Source: Hyaloperonospora brassicae (lineage: Eukaryota; Oomycota; Peronosporomycetes; Peronosporales; Peronosporaceae). Taken from it: a DNA stretch of 64,000 nt. Both the position numbers and the translations under genes were made by a program. The stretch covers positions 24,273-88,272 of the forward strand of contig CANTFL010000714.1 in the NCBI GenBank assembly GCA_947650285.1, read 5' to 3'. Position 1 is the stretch's first letter, and every line of letters starts with the position of its first letter. The notes below the pieces were generated by a model. That model worked only from the letters and a program-made list of their open reading frames with translations, had not been told where the DNA came from and did not search any database. Shown piece after piece: positions 21,967 to 35,012 of this stretch.

Positions 21967-24690
21967 ATTTAACTGCTCAAGGCTTCTAAAGCGAATGAAG
22001 CAACTGCTAGCGGGAACGAATCAATTAAAAAACCAAGTGATATATTACAAATGAAAGGGCCACAGTATAATGAGGTCATGCTTTAGCGCTAAAAGTCCAG
22101 TAAATACACTCATTATTTGTGGGATCGACGACTACCGACACTTTTCCAACGATGATAGAATGCAGCAAATATTGACAGAACAAAGCGCGGCTGAAGAACG
22201 AATCGTAAAATGTTGCAGTGTCTGCCAGTCCATTGTCTAATTATCGACGGATTATTCATGGAACTTACCGCAAGACACACGGTAAATTTGAGTAAATGCT
22301 GCAAATTGCCACGACTGGAAAGTAAAGGATTACAAAGACCCACAGGACGGCCAAATATATAATAAAGAGAGGAAATAAATGTTCAAAGAATTTCTTTCTC
22401 TACAACCATCTGCATTCGAATTAGTAGTCGTGCTCACAAACTAGGAGAATTTCCAGTCAAGTGTGACCGTGGACGCTAATCTAACCGAGTTAACCAGTGC
22501 TAATGGGTAGAGTCTGATAAACGCGACCTTAAATTTAAACAGACAGCCAACCTTTGATCATGACGGCGAGATAATGGACACTTCTATCAGTCTTAAATAT
22601 TCGACAGGATACAACATACGAGTCATTAGGCTGTAACGCATCCATATGAAAATCACAAATTCGACGTTTTACGACCGTGCGGTCTCAACGTCGAAATGAT
22701 GAGCAGACTCGGCGAAAAATAGCCATTCGACACCCATTTCCACCTGAGGGTGACAAAAGATACAGGTGTGTTAAAATAAGAATTTCTGGCCACAGGCAGT
22801 CAAATGAACGATGACAAGAAAAATATGACGTCCCGCCACTTAACATAGGCCAATTTACGGAATCAAACAAAAGTTGTCGTTATGATCACGAAAAAGGACC
22901 GGAACGACGACTTAAGTCGGACAAAAAATTCGACATATTTAAAGTGGGAAACTTTAATTGACGTTTAATACCGACAAGCGTTCTGTAAATGTGACATATG
23001 TGATAGGTTATGACAACTAAGGTACCGACCACCGTGTCTCGCCAACTGAATATTACCACGTCGCATAGGAATATAATTTGATCATTTGATCCAAGTGTAT
23101 TGATCTCGGGACAACCTCAGACGGGTGTCCGCGAAAATGTTGTATTATCATACCGCAGATGTCTTATTGCTCGAACATAATGCGTCCCTGCAGGTCATGC
23201 GCTTGATACGACGAAACTGCTAGCAGTATCTGTGACCACACGAAGTTAATGATGTAAAGTTATGTTCGCTTACCAAGTACTCATCAAAATAAAGAATTTT
23301 GCGCGCGAAATGTCAGATAAAAGAGACTTCATTCAGTAGGTTTTACAACATAGTAAAGATGCACGATAAAGTGAGCGTATAAGAAGGGGTTACGAGCCAA
23401 TGGTAGAATCGACAGTATATCGAGCAACTGAAGAAAGTAGATGGACATAGGACCTCGCCAATAACATTTAATATAAGCCTATTTACCATTCAAGTCAAGC
23501 GACGCGAGACAATGGTTGGTGACAAGTGAGAGGAACAAGAACAGAATAGGTCGCAAAGCGTATAGTAAATATAGAAGGCGTTGAACGACCTAATGATGGG
23601 ACGAATGTGAAGTATAGGTAAGAATTTATCAATAACAGATATCATGCATATATTTTAAGAAGATATATGTTCTAAAGCGGTAAGACAAATTAGCGCAACG
23701 ATAATATTAGCAATTCGAGTGGTGAGGAAGATCGAACGATCTACATTTGAGGTGGAATTGTCCGGCAGAAGTGAAGTTCGATTTTGTCCGGTCATCCATC
23801 TACGTACAACAATGGAACTTACTTAGAAAGGGCACGCACGACGACCAATGCAGCAGATGGACGAACCGTTACTAATAACTTCGAATATTGTAGCTAGATC
23901 CTGCTATACGATTATTGAAGTCCAGATGAATAGTGTCAAAATTTACAAGTTGAGTAATCCTTGAAGACGACTTACCACTTCATACAAGCACTGACTAGAG
24001 TCAATTGAGGCACCTGGTGGAACAGATCCTGCATAGCAAGCAGACATTAAAGATGCAGAACATCTATTTACTTATTTGTATATACTTCTAAATTATATTA
24101 AATTAAAAAGTCAAGTGTTATGCAAGCGGTGCATTCTGCAGACCAGTGATATAGGAGGTTTGCACCAGACATGATCCTACTATGTGAAAACTAGCAGGAA
24201 TCTTGTAAATTAAAATACTGCGTCAAAACTAATTGGATGTTCATAATGCAACATCGAGATACAGGATCTTTATATAAACGAAAATTTTACCAGTGGGTTC
24301 GGACGCTGGCTCGATACCTAAGACAAACCTAAACCAAGCCATATACAAGTATTGAGGCGACCGAATGGATGTCTGTAGAAATATAGAAGCAGGAACCAAA
24401 AGGATAAAGGAAGCAGAGTGGTATATATAAAAATTGTGAGGAAGGCTTTCGCTTCGAACTTTGGCCATACAGCGGGAAAGTATCGCACTTCCAATCAAGG
24501 AAGAATGAAAACTAATGAGTAGTAATAAAAGAGAGAAAAAGAGATGAATGCGTACAGGAGCGGTGAAAAGTAACATATGTGGTCGAGACAATTGCCAGTT
24601 TACTTCGTATCACGAATGGACAATTGTGGTGTAGGCATTTCCTCAAAAATTGTATAAAAATGACTGTCCGCAAATCTCCCGTTTCTGTGG
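21967..24690. other. Decayed interior of the ancient element, no motif found
   Basis: An RT, RNase H and integrase would be expected here, but no catalytic motif can be read in any frame. The distance to the right LTR is also too short for a full pol, so internal deletion is likely. Confidence 0.3.
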
Positions 24691-25390
24691 TCCAAGATAT
24701 AGCGATTAAATGTCGGCGAGCTAGATGTCGTCGAGCCGGTGTCATCGTTACGGCTGCGTCGAACAGGGTGTCCGCAAACCTAGTTTTAAGAGGCTAGTGT
24801 CAGCTAGTTAGGTGTCGACGAACCAAGTGTTGGTAAACCCGGGTTTGCAAAGTAAGATTCGGCAAAATGCACGTTGGTGAAAGCGGTGTCGTCGAACTGG
24901 GTGTCGGCATAATCCGTGTCCGCGAAATGGGACTTAATGAAGCAATTATTGGCAAAAACGCGGTTATAGTGCAACGTTCTGGTAAATTAACTGTCCATAT
25001 CATCTTATCATATGGATACCAAAGCAGGAGAAGAAATAGATCTACATGCATGTCTAGGTACTACCGCAAAAGACACATATTTTTACAGCGAAGAATTAAT
25101 GAGAACAAGGCACGCGCTCACATAAGGTAAGTACCTTTTTAAGATAGATTATGCCTGCCATCGACGGTCAGAAAGTCGCGCCAAGAGATATAGAGAGCTC
25201 GGGCTTGGCAACGCTTGCTAACAGCGGGAAACGGGTCACGTCGACGACGAGATGCTGAGCCTCGGGCGCCCATTTTGTGCCTTTATTGGTGAAATGCCGG
25301 GGGGTATAGTTAAGGGCACTGTACTTCTTCTAGTCGAGCGAATGCTGCGCATAGATACCGTGAGAACGCGTAGAGTGTCGATGTTTACCT
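24690..25390 (+). repeat. Probable right LTR of the ancient retrotransposon, with 15-bp minisatellite
   Basis: The array at about 24790-24935 can be cut into consecutive 15-base units: TGTCGACGAACCAAG, TGTTGGTAAACCCGG, GTTTGCAAAGTAAGA, TTCGGCAAAATGCAC, then TGTCGTCGAACTGGG, TGTCGGCATAATCCG, TGTCCGCGAAATGGG. The consensus is near TGTCGGCGAAMTGGG. The block CTTCTTCTAGTCGAGCG follows downstream as in the left copy. The period is clear; the LTR interpretation is inference. Confidence 0.42.
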
Positions 25391-28300
25391 CTAGGTGTCA
25401 AGTAACAGAAAATGAAAAGTTTAGAAGTTGCTAAGATAAGGCACCCTTTAAAGGATTCCGTAGTACGATATCGATTCGGCAAAATCCACGAACGGACCCG
25501 AAAAGGCAAAGCGCAACGGGATATTGTTTTTTTACATTGAACTAGCCTAACATAATGACTATAATCGGCGACCATTGTTGTATTGGTAAGGATGGGCCGT
25601 ATAATTCCAATTTTGACGTAAGACAAAACCACCGTGGTTATCACCTTTGCTCAATCGTTCCAGCTCGACAACTATCTTTTTGGGTTGTGATTAAATTCGA
25701 CAACAGTGTAAGAAACGGCGGTCTTGATTTAGCAGCTCGACAAAATTACTTTTCAAGCAATATAAAATGGAAAATCTTATGACCACTGCGATCTAAACGT
25801 TTGACTGACGCTTTCTTCCTACTTTTTTCACGCCACTACAAACAACGTGTCTGATAACCTGGGAAAGACGCTTTGTTTCTCTAACAGATTTGTTTGAGGA
25901 ACTAGAAATTGCGAAACGTGAATCCGTGTAACATGAGATGTTCCGCAACGATGCTTGAACACATAAAATTGCAGATTCATCGTCCATAAACCAGTTCAGT
26001 ACCGCAACTTCGCATTAGGTCCATCCCCCGTAACAGACTCGCCACGGAGGTCCGAATTTTAATCATTCAATCATTTTTTCGTTCTGCTGTACATCAATGT
26101 TGTGATAAAAAATAGAGTTTGATTCCCGTCAATTATCTCATAATTCACTCCAATCTATCGACACATGTAATCATCCTTATCGTCCCGCATCGGCTACCGC
26201 TAGACCACCGTACAACCCATCGTCCGGCATTTGCTACCTCTCAGCACTTCCTTTACACCCTATTTCAGAGCTACTCCGATCAACTTTTTTGCGTATAAAT
26301 TTTCTCGAAAAAGGCTTTAACGCACTCTGTCTATTCAAAATCCTGCAGGTGAGTCCTTCAGCCGATATCGGCTTCATCCACCATACTCGAATCGAAACTA
26401 CGCTCTCATTACTCCAAAACATAAACGGCGAACCTGAATATAGATATCTTCCCGGCCAGCTCGCAAAATCGATTCTCATATCTACTACAAATTTTTCGTC
26501 CTTGAGATCTTCTTCCTAGTTGTCTTCAGTCAGCAAAGCTTTTTCCGAATTAAAACGAGATTCTTCACATGATGTTTGTAGAAAATCGAATAAATTGACG
26601 TGTGGTGCCAAATTTTTTTGATCGTACTTCGTACGTATGTGTGGTGTCGAAGTTCTTTGATCGGACTTAGTAGTAGCACCCACCAATCTACATGAGAAAA
26701 GGTCAATGCCACATATATGCCAACTACCTCGCATATCGTTCTTTGACCAGACGTTAACACAGCCACACTTGTAAGATGACTTCAATATCATATTGCTTTC
26801 GATTATCCGTCTGTCGATCTGATCGTTTTTATTCGTTGCTCTTACTTGTTTATATACTGCAGATCGAATTTTCTGGTATTGTCTATGAGTATGATTTTGC
26901 CACCTTCTTGGATCGTAAACTCGCGCTTTCGTAATTCACACTGATATAGTTGCTTACAAAGTCGATCGAGGATAACATCTACAAATCATATGGAAAGTTT
27001 AATATTTACGAATCCGATCTTAGGCAGATTTAATCGCGAAGATGATACGCTTCTCATATTCGTCATACTCATGTTAGGTGCAATTACCAAGATGCGCCTT
27101 CAGTAAACATAGGAAAAATTGTACCAAACATTCTGCCTTCCCATCAGCTTTTGGTCGGTATGCCGTCGTAGCTAGCAGTCTCTTTCCCACAATTTGATAT
27201 AAGAAAATAAGTCGAGCTTAAATTTTGGCTCTTGTAAGGATCATATAGCTTCGTTTGCACAGAGATGGCGGAGCGCCTACATTTTTCGCAATTTTATGTC
27301 TTTGTTTCGCTGCTAGGGACGAGCTAGGCTTCGTCAAAACATGCTATGATAAAATATAGACTCTGAATTATAGCCCTTTTTTCACTTACAATGACTTAGG
27401 GAACGACGAAAAATGATTTATACAAATACCTGTAAAAGGTATGTTGATTGTAAATTGCCCGGCAATTTCCATTACATCGTGGGAGCATATTTCCATTCTC
27501 ACGATCTGTTTATTCACTCACATCGAGCTGGCTGATTCGCCGAAGCTCTCTCTTCTAAAACCGAAATTTAATCTCCTGGTGACCGCTATCGATCTTTAGG
27601 TGACCCTCTTCCAGACAAACGTGATTATGGTGCTAGAAGCCTTGTTGATATGATTTGTATTTACTTCACTTGCCAACCCCATAGTGATTTTCGTTTTTTT
27701 GCGTTGCGAATGGAAGAAAAACAGCGCGTCGCTCCCATTTTTCTCTCAGTATGACGCGATCGAGTTGCACATTTTCGCTTCCTTTATAACTCATATTTTA
27801 TAAGTACCATGTCAGGTGTTATTTTAATCAACGATTCAACGTTCTTCATCATGATGATGTAAATGACGTTTGCTTATGATTCGCTGCATCGATTCTTTTG
27901 TACATTTATCCGGTTGATGCCGCCTTGTCTGCATCGATCTCGTTACAGAAGTATATCTTGTGACTGAATCGGCTTGTCTCGTTTTCATCATCAACATATC
28001 CAGACAACTGTTAGTAATCAGACTTAGCGACCCCATTCCGTAGCGATGGCAGACTATTTTTCGCTTGCATCGCTGCACTGGCTGGCCAATCTGCACTTTG
28101 GTTTCAACATATCTTTGTATGCAGGAATTCATGACCGCCTATGATATTGATTCCATATCGCATCCTGTTTGATAGTTTGAAGTCCCAGTGTTTTGCAATC
28201 TATCCCCCAGGCATCTGCGGATCACTGAATTGTAATTGCTACATATAATGGTTTGTACCAGGTCCAGATCGACGAGTAGATCAAAATATGATAGCAAGCC

Positions 28301-29309
28301 ATTATGTACAGCTTTTTGGACCATTATATCGGTGGCTTGTCAAAAATAAGCTGACCAGATTGTCCATGCCGGAAGTATCGACAATACTGCGTATTACTGC
28401 GTTGTACAAACTTTTTTCTGTTCAATTCGCTTCGTCAAAACTAGCTACTAGCAGCTTCTCGCTCCTTTCATCTGCTTGGAGGTATCGATATTTAATGTCT
28501 ACGGTTCTTCTGTGCCGCAATCGCAATCAACATATTGATTATATTCCTGCGTGGGTTGATCGTTTTTCTGCCAGTGCGACTATGTTCTCTTCTTTTACCT
28601 TTACACATTTCATCGCCTCCGTAATCCCGTTTGACAATAGAGAGGCTCATCGTCCCAATCTTCCATTGAGACCTTCACATTGCGTCAACCAATTTTTCGC
28701 TAGCACGGTGATTGAATTGATACCAACATAGAACAATATATGTTTAAAATGCGAAGTAAAGCTGATCCCACTTTTTTCATCGACTCAACGGTAAGATCAT
28801 CCATTTTTCGACATGCGACCTGTAGAGGGCAAGCTTTTGCCGATCTTTAGATTTTCGTACAGTGGTTTATCGACGAGAATCATGATGTTCGGGGAGCAAT
28901 TTTACGGTCCGAAAAAATTCGAATCTTTTTAAAGCCCGAACGGTGTATCAGATGCCTCGATATGCTTCGCCGGTTCGATCAACTAACGACACAAGACTTA
29001 CTCGCCATACCCAGCAAAAAGTATAAGTGGAATTGCAATAGAAATTATCATCAGGTCGCTAAACGATGACATCGGACAAGCCACGAGGTGTGTCACCTGG
29101 CTCGCTCACTCTTTGAAAGCCAACGCACAGTCAAATATAAACCCCATTCTTATTAATAATGGTCACTGCGAAAAACGCTTGCGGAGACGTAGACGACTAG
29201 ATAATTTTTTCGCAGTCAATACAAGTAGTCCATTATAAGATGGGACAACTTACATCGATATTAGGTTCGTACTTGTGGCGCTATCATTGAGTATCACCAA
29301 CATTAAATG
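25391..29309. other. AT-rich stretch, no recognised gene
   Basis: Frames of 60-147 residues occur on both strands (28288-28731 on +, 27836-28132 on -), but none contains a domain I recognise. Minus-strand reading of 27.8-28.3 kb was checked for copia-type motifs without success. Probably old transposon debris. Confidence 0.35.
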
Positions 29310-29749
29310 TGTAACGGGTAGCCTGTTTCATGAAATTGTCATTAAAACAATCTGACAATAAAGAATATTACGTCGAATATTCTTTTAACTACATCACAGA
29401 CATGGTGATATTGTTGGGATGACCGAAGGGTCTACTCATTTGTTGATATCGTGATGATATCAACCCACCAATCGCTTCTAGACGCACGCAATGGGTGGTG
29501 AGTAGACTTCATCATACATATAGTTATATTAGTATAATTAAGTCAGGACAACAGAGATTCAAGGAGTTATAGGACTTGATTATATTAATACAGTTTTACT
29601 TTTACCAAGAGACTATTCTGACAACTTAGTCTCCTTTCCTTCCTCTGTGTTTCCTTTATACACCTAGCGGGGCAGTGGTCTTCGATGTTGTCAGTGATAG
29701 TTCACTCCGTACTGGTAGAACATTACGTAATTGTTGGTACCCCGTTACA
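29310..29749 (+). repeat. 5' LTR of the + family-2 element (440 bp)
   Basis: Ends are a perfect 9-bp inverted repeat, TGTAACGGG...CCCGTTACA. Most of its length is close to the 5' LTR of the minus-strand element. Its last 80 bases (GTTGTCAGTGATAGTTCACTCC) instead resemble the LTR at 45472. The preceding five bases are AAATG. It contains the conserved nested palindrome (29430-29507). Confidence 0.9.
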
Positions 29750-29787
29750 CCTGAAAGCATTTTGTAGTCCGTCCAAGAACCACAACC

Positions 29788-30425
29788 CCATCGCCCAACA
29801 TGAACATGTTGGACGATGTAGACGGCGATAGCTTTCACGGAACCCGTGAAAGCTACTCCCATTTGAGCGATGTCAAACGGAGTACGATTGAACGAATAAG
29901 TTCGATTGTTGGCGAAGAGGCTATCTGAGCCATGCTATCCACAAGTGATATAGACCAGAAGCATGCCGTTGTTAGCAAGTTCTTGCAACGAGAACTTGAT
30001 GAGTCGCGAGCTCAGGTGACCTTTTTGCAACAACAAGATCACCAGCGGACTGGAGAACTGAAACAGCAACAGTCTCAGTCCGCACAGTCGACGCGTGATC
30101 GTCGAAAGGAGTCTCTTAAGCTAGAAACCTCTGAGTATCACGGAGTCGAGAACAATTTCTTGTTAATATTGTTCTTCGAAGTCGACGGTGCCATCGAGGC
30201 CCGTCGCATCGACGATGATCGAATACAAGTCTCATTTGCTTAGTTGTAATTGGCAGGAGTCGCCACAAATTGGCCCTGAATATTAAGTTAAACGACTCGG
30301 ACGTGTTCGAGTCGTTAAACGTCTTCAAGACCCTGCTCATTGAGACATTAAAGCCACTAATGGCAGAGTTCATATCTATATCTGAACTCCTCTAGATCAA
30401 GCAGGGAAATCGTAAGGTTTACGTT
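29788..30425 (+). pseudogene. Gag remnant of the + family-2 element
   Basis: It begins MNMLDDVDGDSFHG and runs through a glutamine-rich region (LQQQDHQRTGELKQQQSQ) to the capsid start. Stops occur at 29926, 30243 and later. Compared with the minus-strand copy it lacks the second half of the capsid and the zinc knuckle, about 0.5 kb. The coding start lies in a strong hairpin (29788-29817), identical in the other copy, and a second one follows at 29831-29857 (AGCTTTCACGG/CCGTGAAAGCT). Confidence 0.8.
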
Positions 30426-30429
30426 GAGG

Positions 30430-32006
30430 TCAGTAGGGGCGGATCACCCTACTGATCCAGCAACATCTAGAGAATTTGCTAATTTCTTGAATAAGATTGC
30501 TCCCTACACACAATCTCTACATGTCTCTACAACTGTTAGTGAGGTGTATATCATCACCTTGATATTGAAAGCGACAAAAGGCTTGTCACTTCGCGCCCTA
30601 GTTGACTGCGGGGCTTCGAAAATTTTTGTTCGTCGCCAGTCACTAGAGGCTAGAAGAATCAACTTCGTGGAACGGCAGATCCGTCCAACGTGTATGACAT
30701 TGCTTCTAGCGACAGGCGCATAGATCTTTGTGAAAAACGTGTGTAGTCGGAATGCACTTTATATTAGAATACGAACAGAATGATGACGATTTCATCGTAC
30801 TGGATCTGGATGAAAATTTTGATTTCTACCTAGGACTATCGTGGCTCAGGGGATACAAGCCAAGGGTGAGCTGGCAACATCGCTCAGTAACGATGCCTGC
30901 CACTTGTTCTTTATATGGCCTACTAAGAATGTATTAAAACGCTTACATTCACGAGGGTGTACTGCAAGTGAGTGCGATGGTCTCATTTGAGGTACGGTCG
31001 TTAGCTCGAATGTACAAGAACACAGTGTAGATGATCATTAGATTGTGGGAAAAGCTCACCCAGATCCTGTGGAAGCGATTTCCCAGGAAGTAATCGAGAC
31101 ACTGAATGTCTTGGTCAATGACGGATCGAGCGTAGGCGCTTACACGGTTGATCTGGTTGTGCCTCCGAAAATCAATTCGGAAATAACTCAATTGCCGAAA
31201 CTAGAACATAAACGGTTCTTGCGTGATCTGCGTAGTGGCAAGGTCAAGCAGATCTGTGTACTCGTCGCGGAGTACGAGTACGTTACCGATATTTGATCGT
31301 CAATGGTTGTTACTGAGACCGAACGGATTCTCAGCAGTTCATCAATGAACGAAAGTGTCATCGATGAGAATAAAATGATTGAAAGATACACGCCTCAATC
31401 CTATGAGTCACTTCAGGAAAATCCTTCGTATATGAATTTGATCAAATTCAGGGATATATCTCCTGATTCCATGCCTTGCGAGTTGCTTAAAGACAAAGGC
31501 ACTCAAGACAAGGTCGAGCTCAAACTGGGCTCGAAGCAGTGGATACTGCCTCGTGATCAAGTAATATCGATCGTCAAGATATTAATCGATCACTTAGCGG
31601 CAGGCCATGTGAGGTAATCGACATCCCCTCACAGCTCTCCGACCTTCTGTGTGCGAAAGGCCACAGGAGGATGGCGGATAGTGCACCCATTTAACAAGTT
31701 GAATGCTGCAACGGTACCGGCTTAGACGCCGATACCGAGGAAGGACGTCATCATAGATGGTATGTCTAAGAGTACCATCTTTTCGTCCATGGATCTGATA
31801 AATGGATTCTATAAGATCCTCATCTGTGAACGGGACGTTCCGTACACAGCAGTAGGCACCCCAACGGTACGCTGTGGGAGTCGCTAGTGATGCCACAGGG
31901 ACTGAGTAATGCCCCTGCAACATTCAACAGATGTGTAACAGATCTGATGAGACAGGTGCGGGATTTTGCACCAAGTTATTTCGACGATATGTTCGTTCAT
32001 AGCTGG
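30430..32006 (+). pseudogene. Protease and N-terminal RT remnant of the + family-2 element
   Basis: The protease active site reads LVDCGASKIFVRR, an intact D-C-G. It is followed by VLDLDENFDFYLGLSWLRGY in place of the ILGLPWL motif. The linker (31045-31296, 31303-31617) leads into SPHSSPTFCVRKATGGWRIV, a TAG at 31723-31725, TPIPRKDVIIDG, MDLINGFYKILIC, and the RT catalytic YFDDMFVHS just before the LINE. Many stops and frameshifts. The RT is cut between the catalytic motif and the thumb by the insertion. Confidence 0.82.
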
Positions 32007-32013
32007 GTACGAA
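32007..32013. other. Target-site duplication GTACGAA, left of LINE
   Basis: GTACGAA recurs at 40856-40862. Removing the segment between leaves a continuous match to the other family-2 copy (catalytic YFDD to KLYADLK). Confidence 0.7.
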
Positions 32014-32374
32014 TAAAATGACGGAGGAGGGGTTTCATGATCGTCTATCTACATGTTAACATGAGCAAGATGTCTGAAAGGTCCTGATCCAGGATAATAT
32101 TGCCGGTGAAGATAACTCTTCGTGGTGTAATTCTAGTGCGGACGAGTACCGTCAATTATTATGCCCAAGTAATTCGGTCTACGCGTGTAAACACGCCCCT
32201 TCGACCACTTTTTCCGATGCCCTGTGTTCAAGTAAATCGTTTGCTCTCAGCTGCCGTATACCATAGTCCCAAAAGGTAAACGCACTCCGCAAAGGCGATG
32301 TAGACTCTGCCCAGAATGCCGCTGCATCCTGCTCCGTCCAGAGCTGGACTTGGCAAACAGCATATAGAATAAAC

Positions 32375-33861
32375 CTAATGCGTCGAAAAGTACCCTCCGC
32401 CTCTTTCCAACCATCTTGAAACCGATGCTGCAAGCGCTGGCGAAGCTGTTGTGACACCGGTGGCGCCTGACGCTCGGCGCAATGCCGAAACAGATATGGC
32501 AGCCCTAATCTTCTCACTCCCGCCCCAGTCCAGCGGTAGATTAGTTGTTGCTAACAAGCTTGCGTTGTCGGACATCCCCATAAAATATGGGCCACTGTTT
32601 CTTTCATACCCATGCACCGCTCGATTTTTCTACAACTGTTTTCGGCGGAGCGCTGATCATGGTAAATATTCAGCTGATTAATCGCGACACAGTAAAAAGT
32701 CCACACCTGATAATCATTCAGGCCGTGGGCATGTTGCCAGAGCCGGAATGGCCGTTGGTGCGCAGCAGCAGCAAGCCACTTATCCGAGCGCGTTTGCTCC
32801 TCAAAACGATTGGGCCAGGTTTTTAACGCCGGACATAGCTGCCGTTTATGTACCTGAAATTCCTGCCGGAGAAGACTGCGCCAAACCTGACGATTGTCCA
32901 TAGTCTCCGGCATACTCCAAGGTAGGCGATGAAGATCAGGATGAGAGAGAAAAACAAGTCCGTGCGAGATCCATTGCCACCAGATAGACGCCTCGCTCGG
33001 TGAAGAGTATTGGAAATTGGGACAAGCGTCCTGGAAAAACCAACGGAGGCCGCCGTCTCCGAGATGGGGCCGTAGCGGGGGAGCTGCCGAGTGGATGTGA
33101 TCCGGGCTTGTTCCGATCAGTAAAGTGGCATGGGCGCGTGACCATGTGTAATCTCGGAGGTGTGGCGAAGGTTGCCGTAATTTCAGCGGCATCGCTGTCA
33201 GTGTGGAAACAACATCGAGGCTTCGGTAAGCAAGCAATATGCAGGTCGCCCACCGCCGCAATTTGGGATGAAGGTGGATTGGTAATCCATCGCTATCCCA
33301 TCATGGTAAAGACGAACTGCTTCGGTCCGGTGCTGTGGATGAAAAAAACGCGCAGCGGATAGGGCGGTATACGGGAAACCTTGGACCCTTGAAGAAGCTT
33401 GCCTAAAATATAAAGAATCCACGGGTTGTCGTGTCAATGGAGGCGGTCCCAGAATCGCCGGATGGGCAGCTCATTCGGGACTATGGAGGATACGGCATGT
33501 GAATAGTTCTTGTGATACCGGATGACCAACGCCCGCACTAAACAACAGCTACTCGCCGCCCTGACAAGACCTGCGTAATGTACTTCCATGCGAGAACGTA
33601 AAGTTGATAGCTGATCTGAAGTTGGTGCGAGTAATTGTCACGATTATACATCACGTGGCTCCGAGGAGGGCGCTGACCCAGCTGTCGGCCTATCCCGATG
33701 TCCTGATGTAACGCTGGAAGTAATGCCGCAACGGAGCGAGCAGCTTGTATGGTACTGCATCTCCAAGCCGCGAAGTATTTTTCTAGAACATGGATGAGCC
33801 ATTTTAGCGCGTGTTTCGTTCGTTTCGTTTTAATAGCCACCTCATAAGAAGCTAGGCCCAC
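32375..33861 (-). pseudogene. LINE C-terminal region with zf-RVT-like motif
   Basis: Frame 33261-32551 contains NRQVWRSLLRQEFQVHKRQL and near its end CMGMKETVAHILWGCPTTQAC, with the C...H...C arrangement common at the C-terminus of LINE ORF2. A further frame runs upstream (33861-33538). The function of this region in LINEs is nucleic-acid binding. Confidence 0.6.
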
Positions 33862-34154
33862 CCCCTATTCATAATTCGGGGAAACGAGGAGACCAGAATT
33901 AATTATATGGCGTCGAACTTCCAGATCAGAGGCATGTTGCCACAGACTTTGATTGTACAGCTGGACCATCTCTTTCTTTGCCCAGGCCGGTATATCGACG
34001 ACAGCCGCCGCAAAGAGGCCTGCCTCGAGGACTATAATATTAAGAATCACCACTCGGTGTTGCACACTGGTCGGCACCGTCTTATCCGTGAGAGGACGAC
34101 GCCGGGAGCGACGAATGCGTTGTGCCCAATTACGGTCGACCATGTCACATTTTC

Positions 34155-35012
34155 CTAATTCGTACTCAGGTATCGGTTTGTTTCCGCTGGATTCAGCACC
34201 AAAATCCCACAGTACTGCTCAAGACGCACCGCTGTGTGTAATAAAAACTTACTTTTCGTCGGTTGGACGTGGAGACCGCAGAGCTCACCAAATTGATGGA
34301 CCAACTGCAGCGCTAACTCCACTTGATCCGCCCGTTCTAGAAACAGAGTAAAATCATCAACAAAAGCCGAAAAAATGTGACTGACCCCAGAAGCTCCAGG
34401 GACTGAAAGAACTCTGAGCCTAGGAGCTTGATGAAACACCAGACCCAACAATTCCACCACCAAAGAAAAAACAAAGGCGCCAACAGACATCCTTGGCAAA
34501 TGCTGGAGCGGACGGCAACAGGGACCGACTGTTTCCCATTAAAGAGGAATCGAGTGGTTGTAACCGTGTGCATGCGTTGAATAAGCTAAATTGAGCGTCA
34601 AAATAAAAATTTCGTAATGTTGCATAGAGCAACTTCCTGTCCACAGTGTCGTAAGCCTTGCAAAAATCGAGCAACATGATGACCCGACTAACGCTGGTAG
34701 ATCGATCCGTTACATCCTGAGCTGAAGATAGCTGGCGAAGCATCATGGAGACTTATTGATGCATTTGCCTGTTCCGCACGAAATCTTGTTGCGAATTGCC
34801 CACCAATGCCGGTATAACGCTCTGCAAACGCGTAGCCAAAACCTTCGCGAAGATTTATGACTAGTTTGCAGCAAAGAGATTGGGCGATAGTCGATAAATT
34901 CCGCCAAATCCCCCTTTTTACGTAATGAAATCACCAAAGCCTCCAGAAAGGTTTCTGGCAAATTCGCGCCCTGTATAATCTCATTTCTCACCGCCAGGAG
35001 AGTGGGATCCAT
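34155..35012 (-). pseudogene. LINE reverse transcriptase remnant
   Basis: Motifs in order on the minus strand: ALVISLRKKGDLAEFIDYRP and ISLLQ; motif A, MLLDFCKAYDTVDRKLL; motif B, SSICQGCLLAPLFF; motif C, FSAFVDDFTLFLERADQ; then GLHVQPTKSKFLL. The catalytic aspartates (LDF, VDD) are kept. Frames change at about 34745, 34500 and elsewhere. The F-V-D-D core and flanking motifs place it with non-LTR enzymes, not with the gypsy RT around it. Confidence 0.88.

Noticed and set aside
27836..28731. ORFs in the AT-rich block checked as possible copia RNase H or integrase
   Set aside because: A GYVDDE-like peptide on the minus strand is not followed by any further copia motif in frame.
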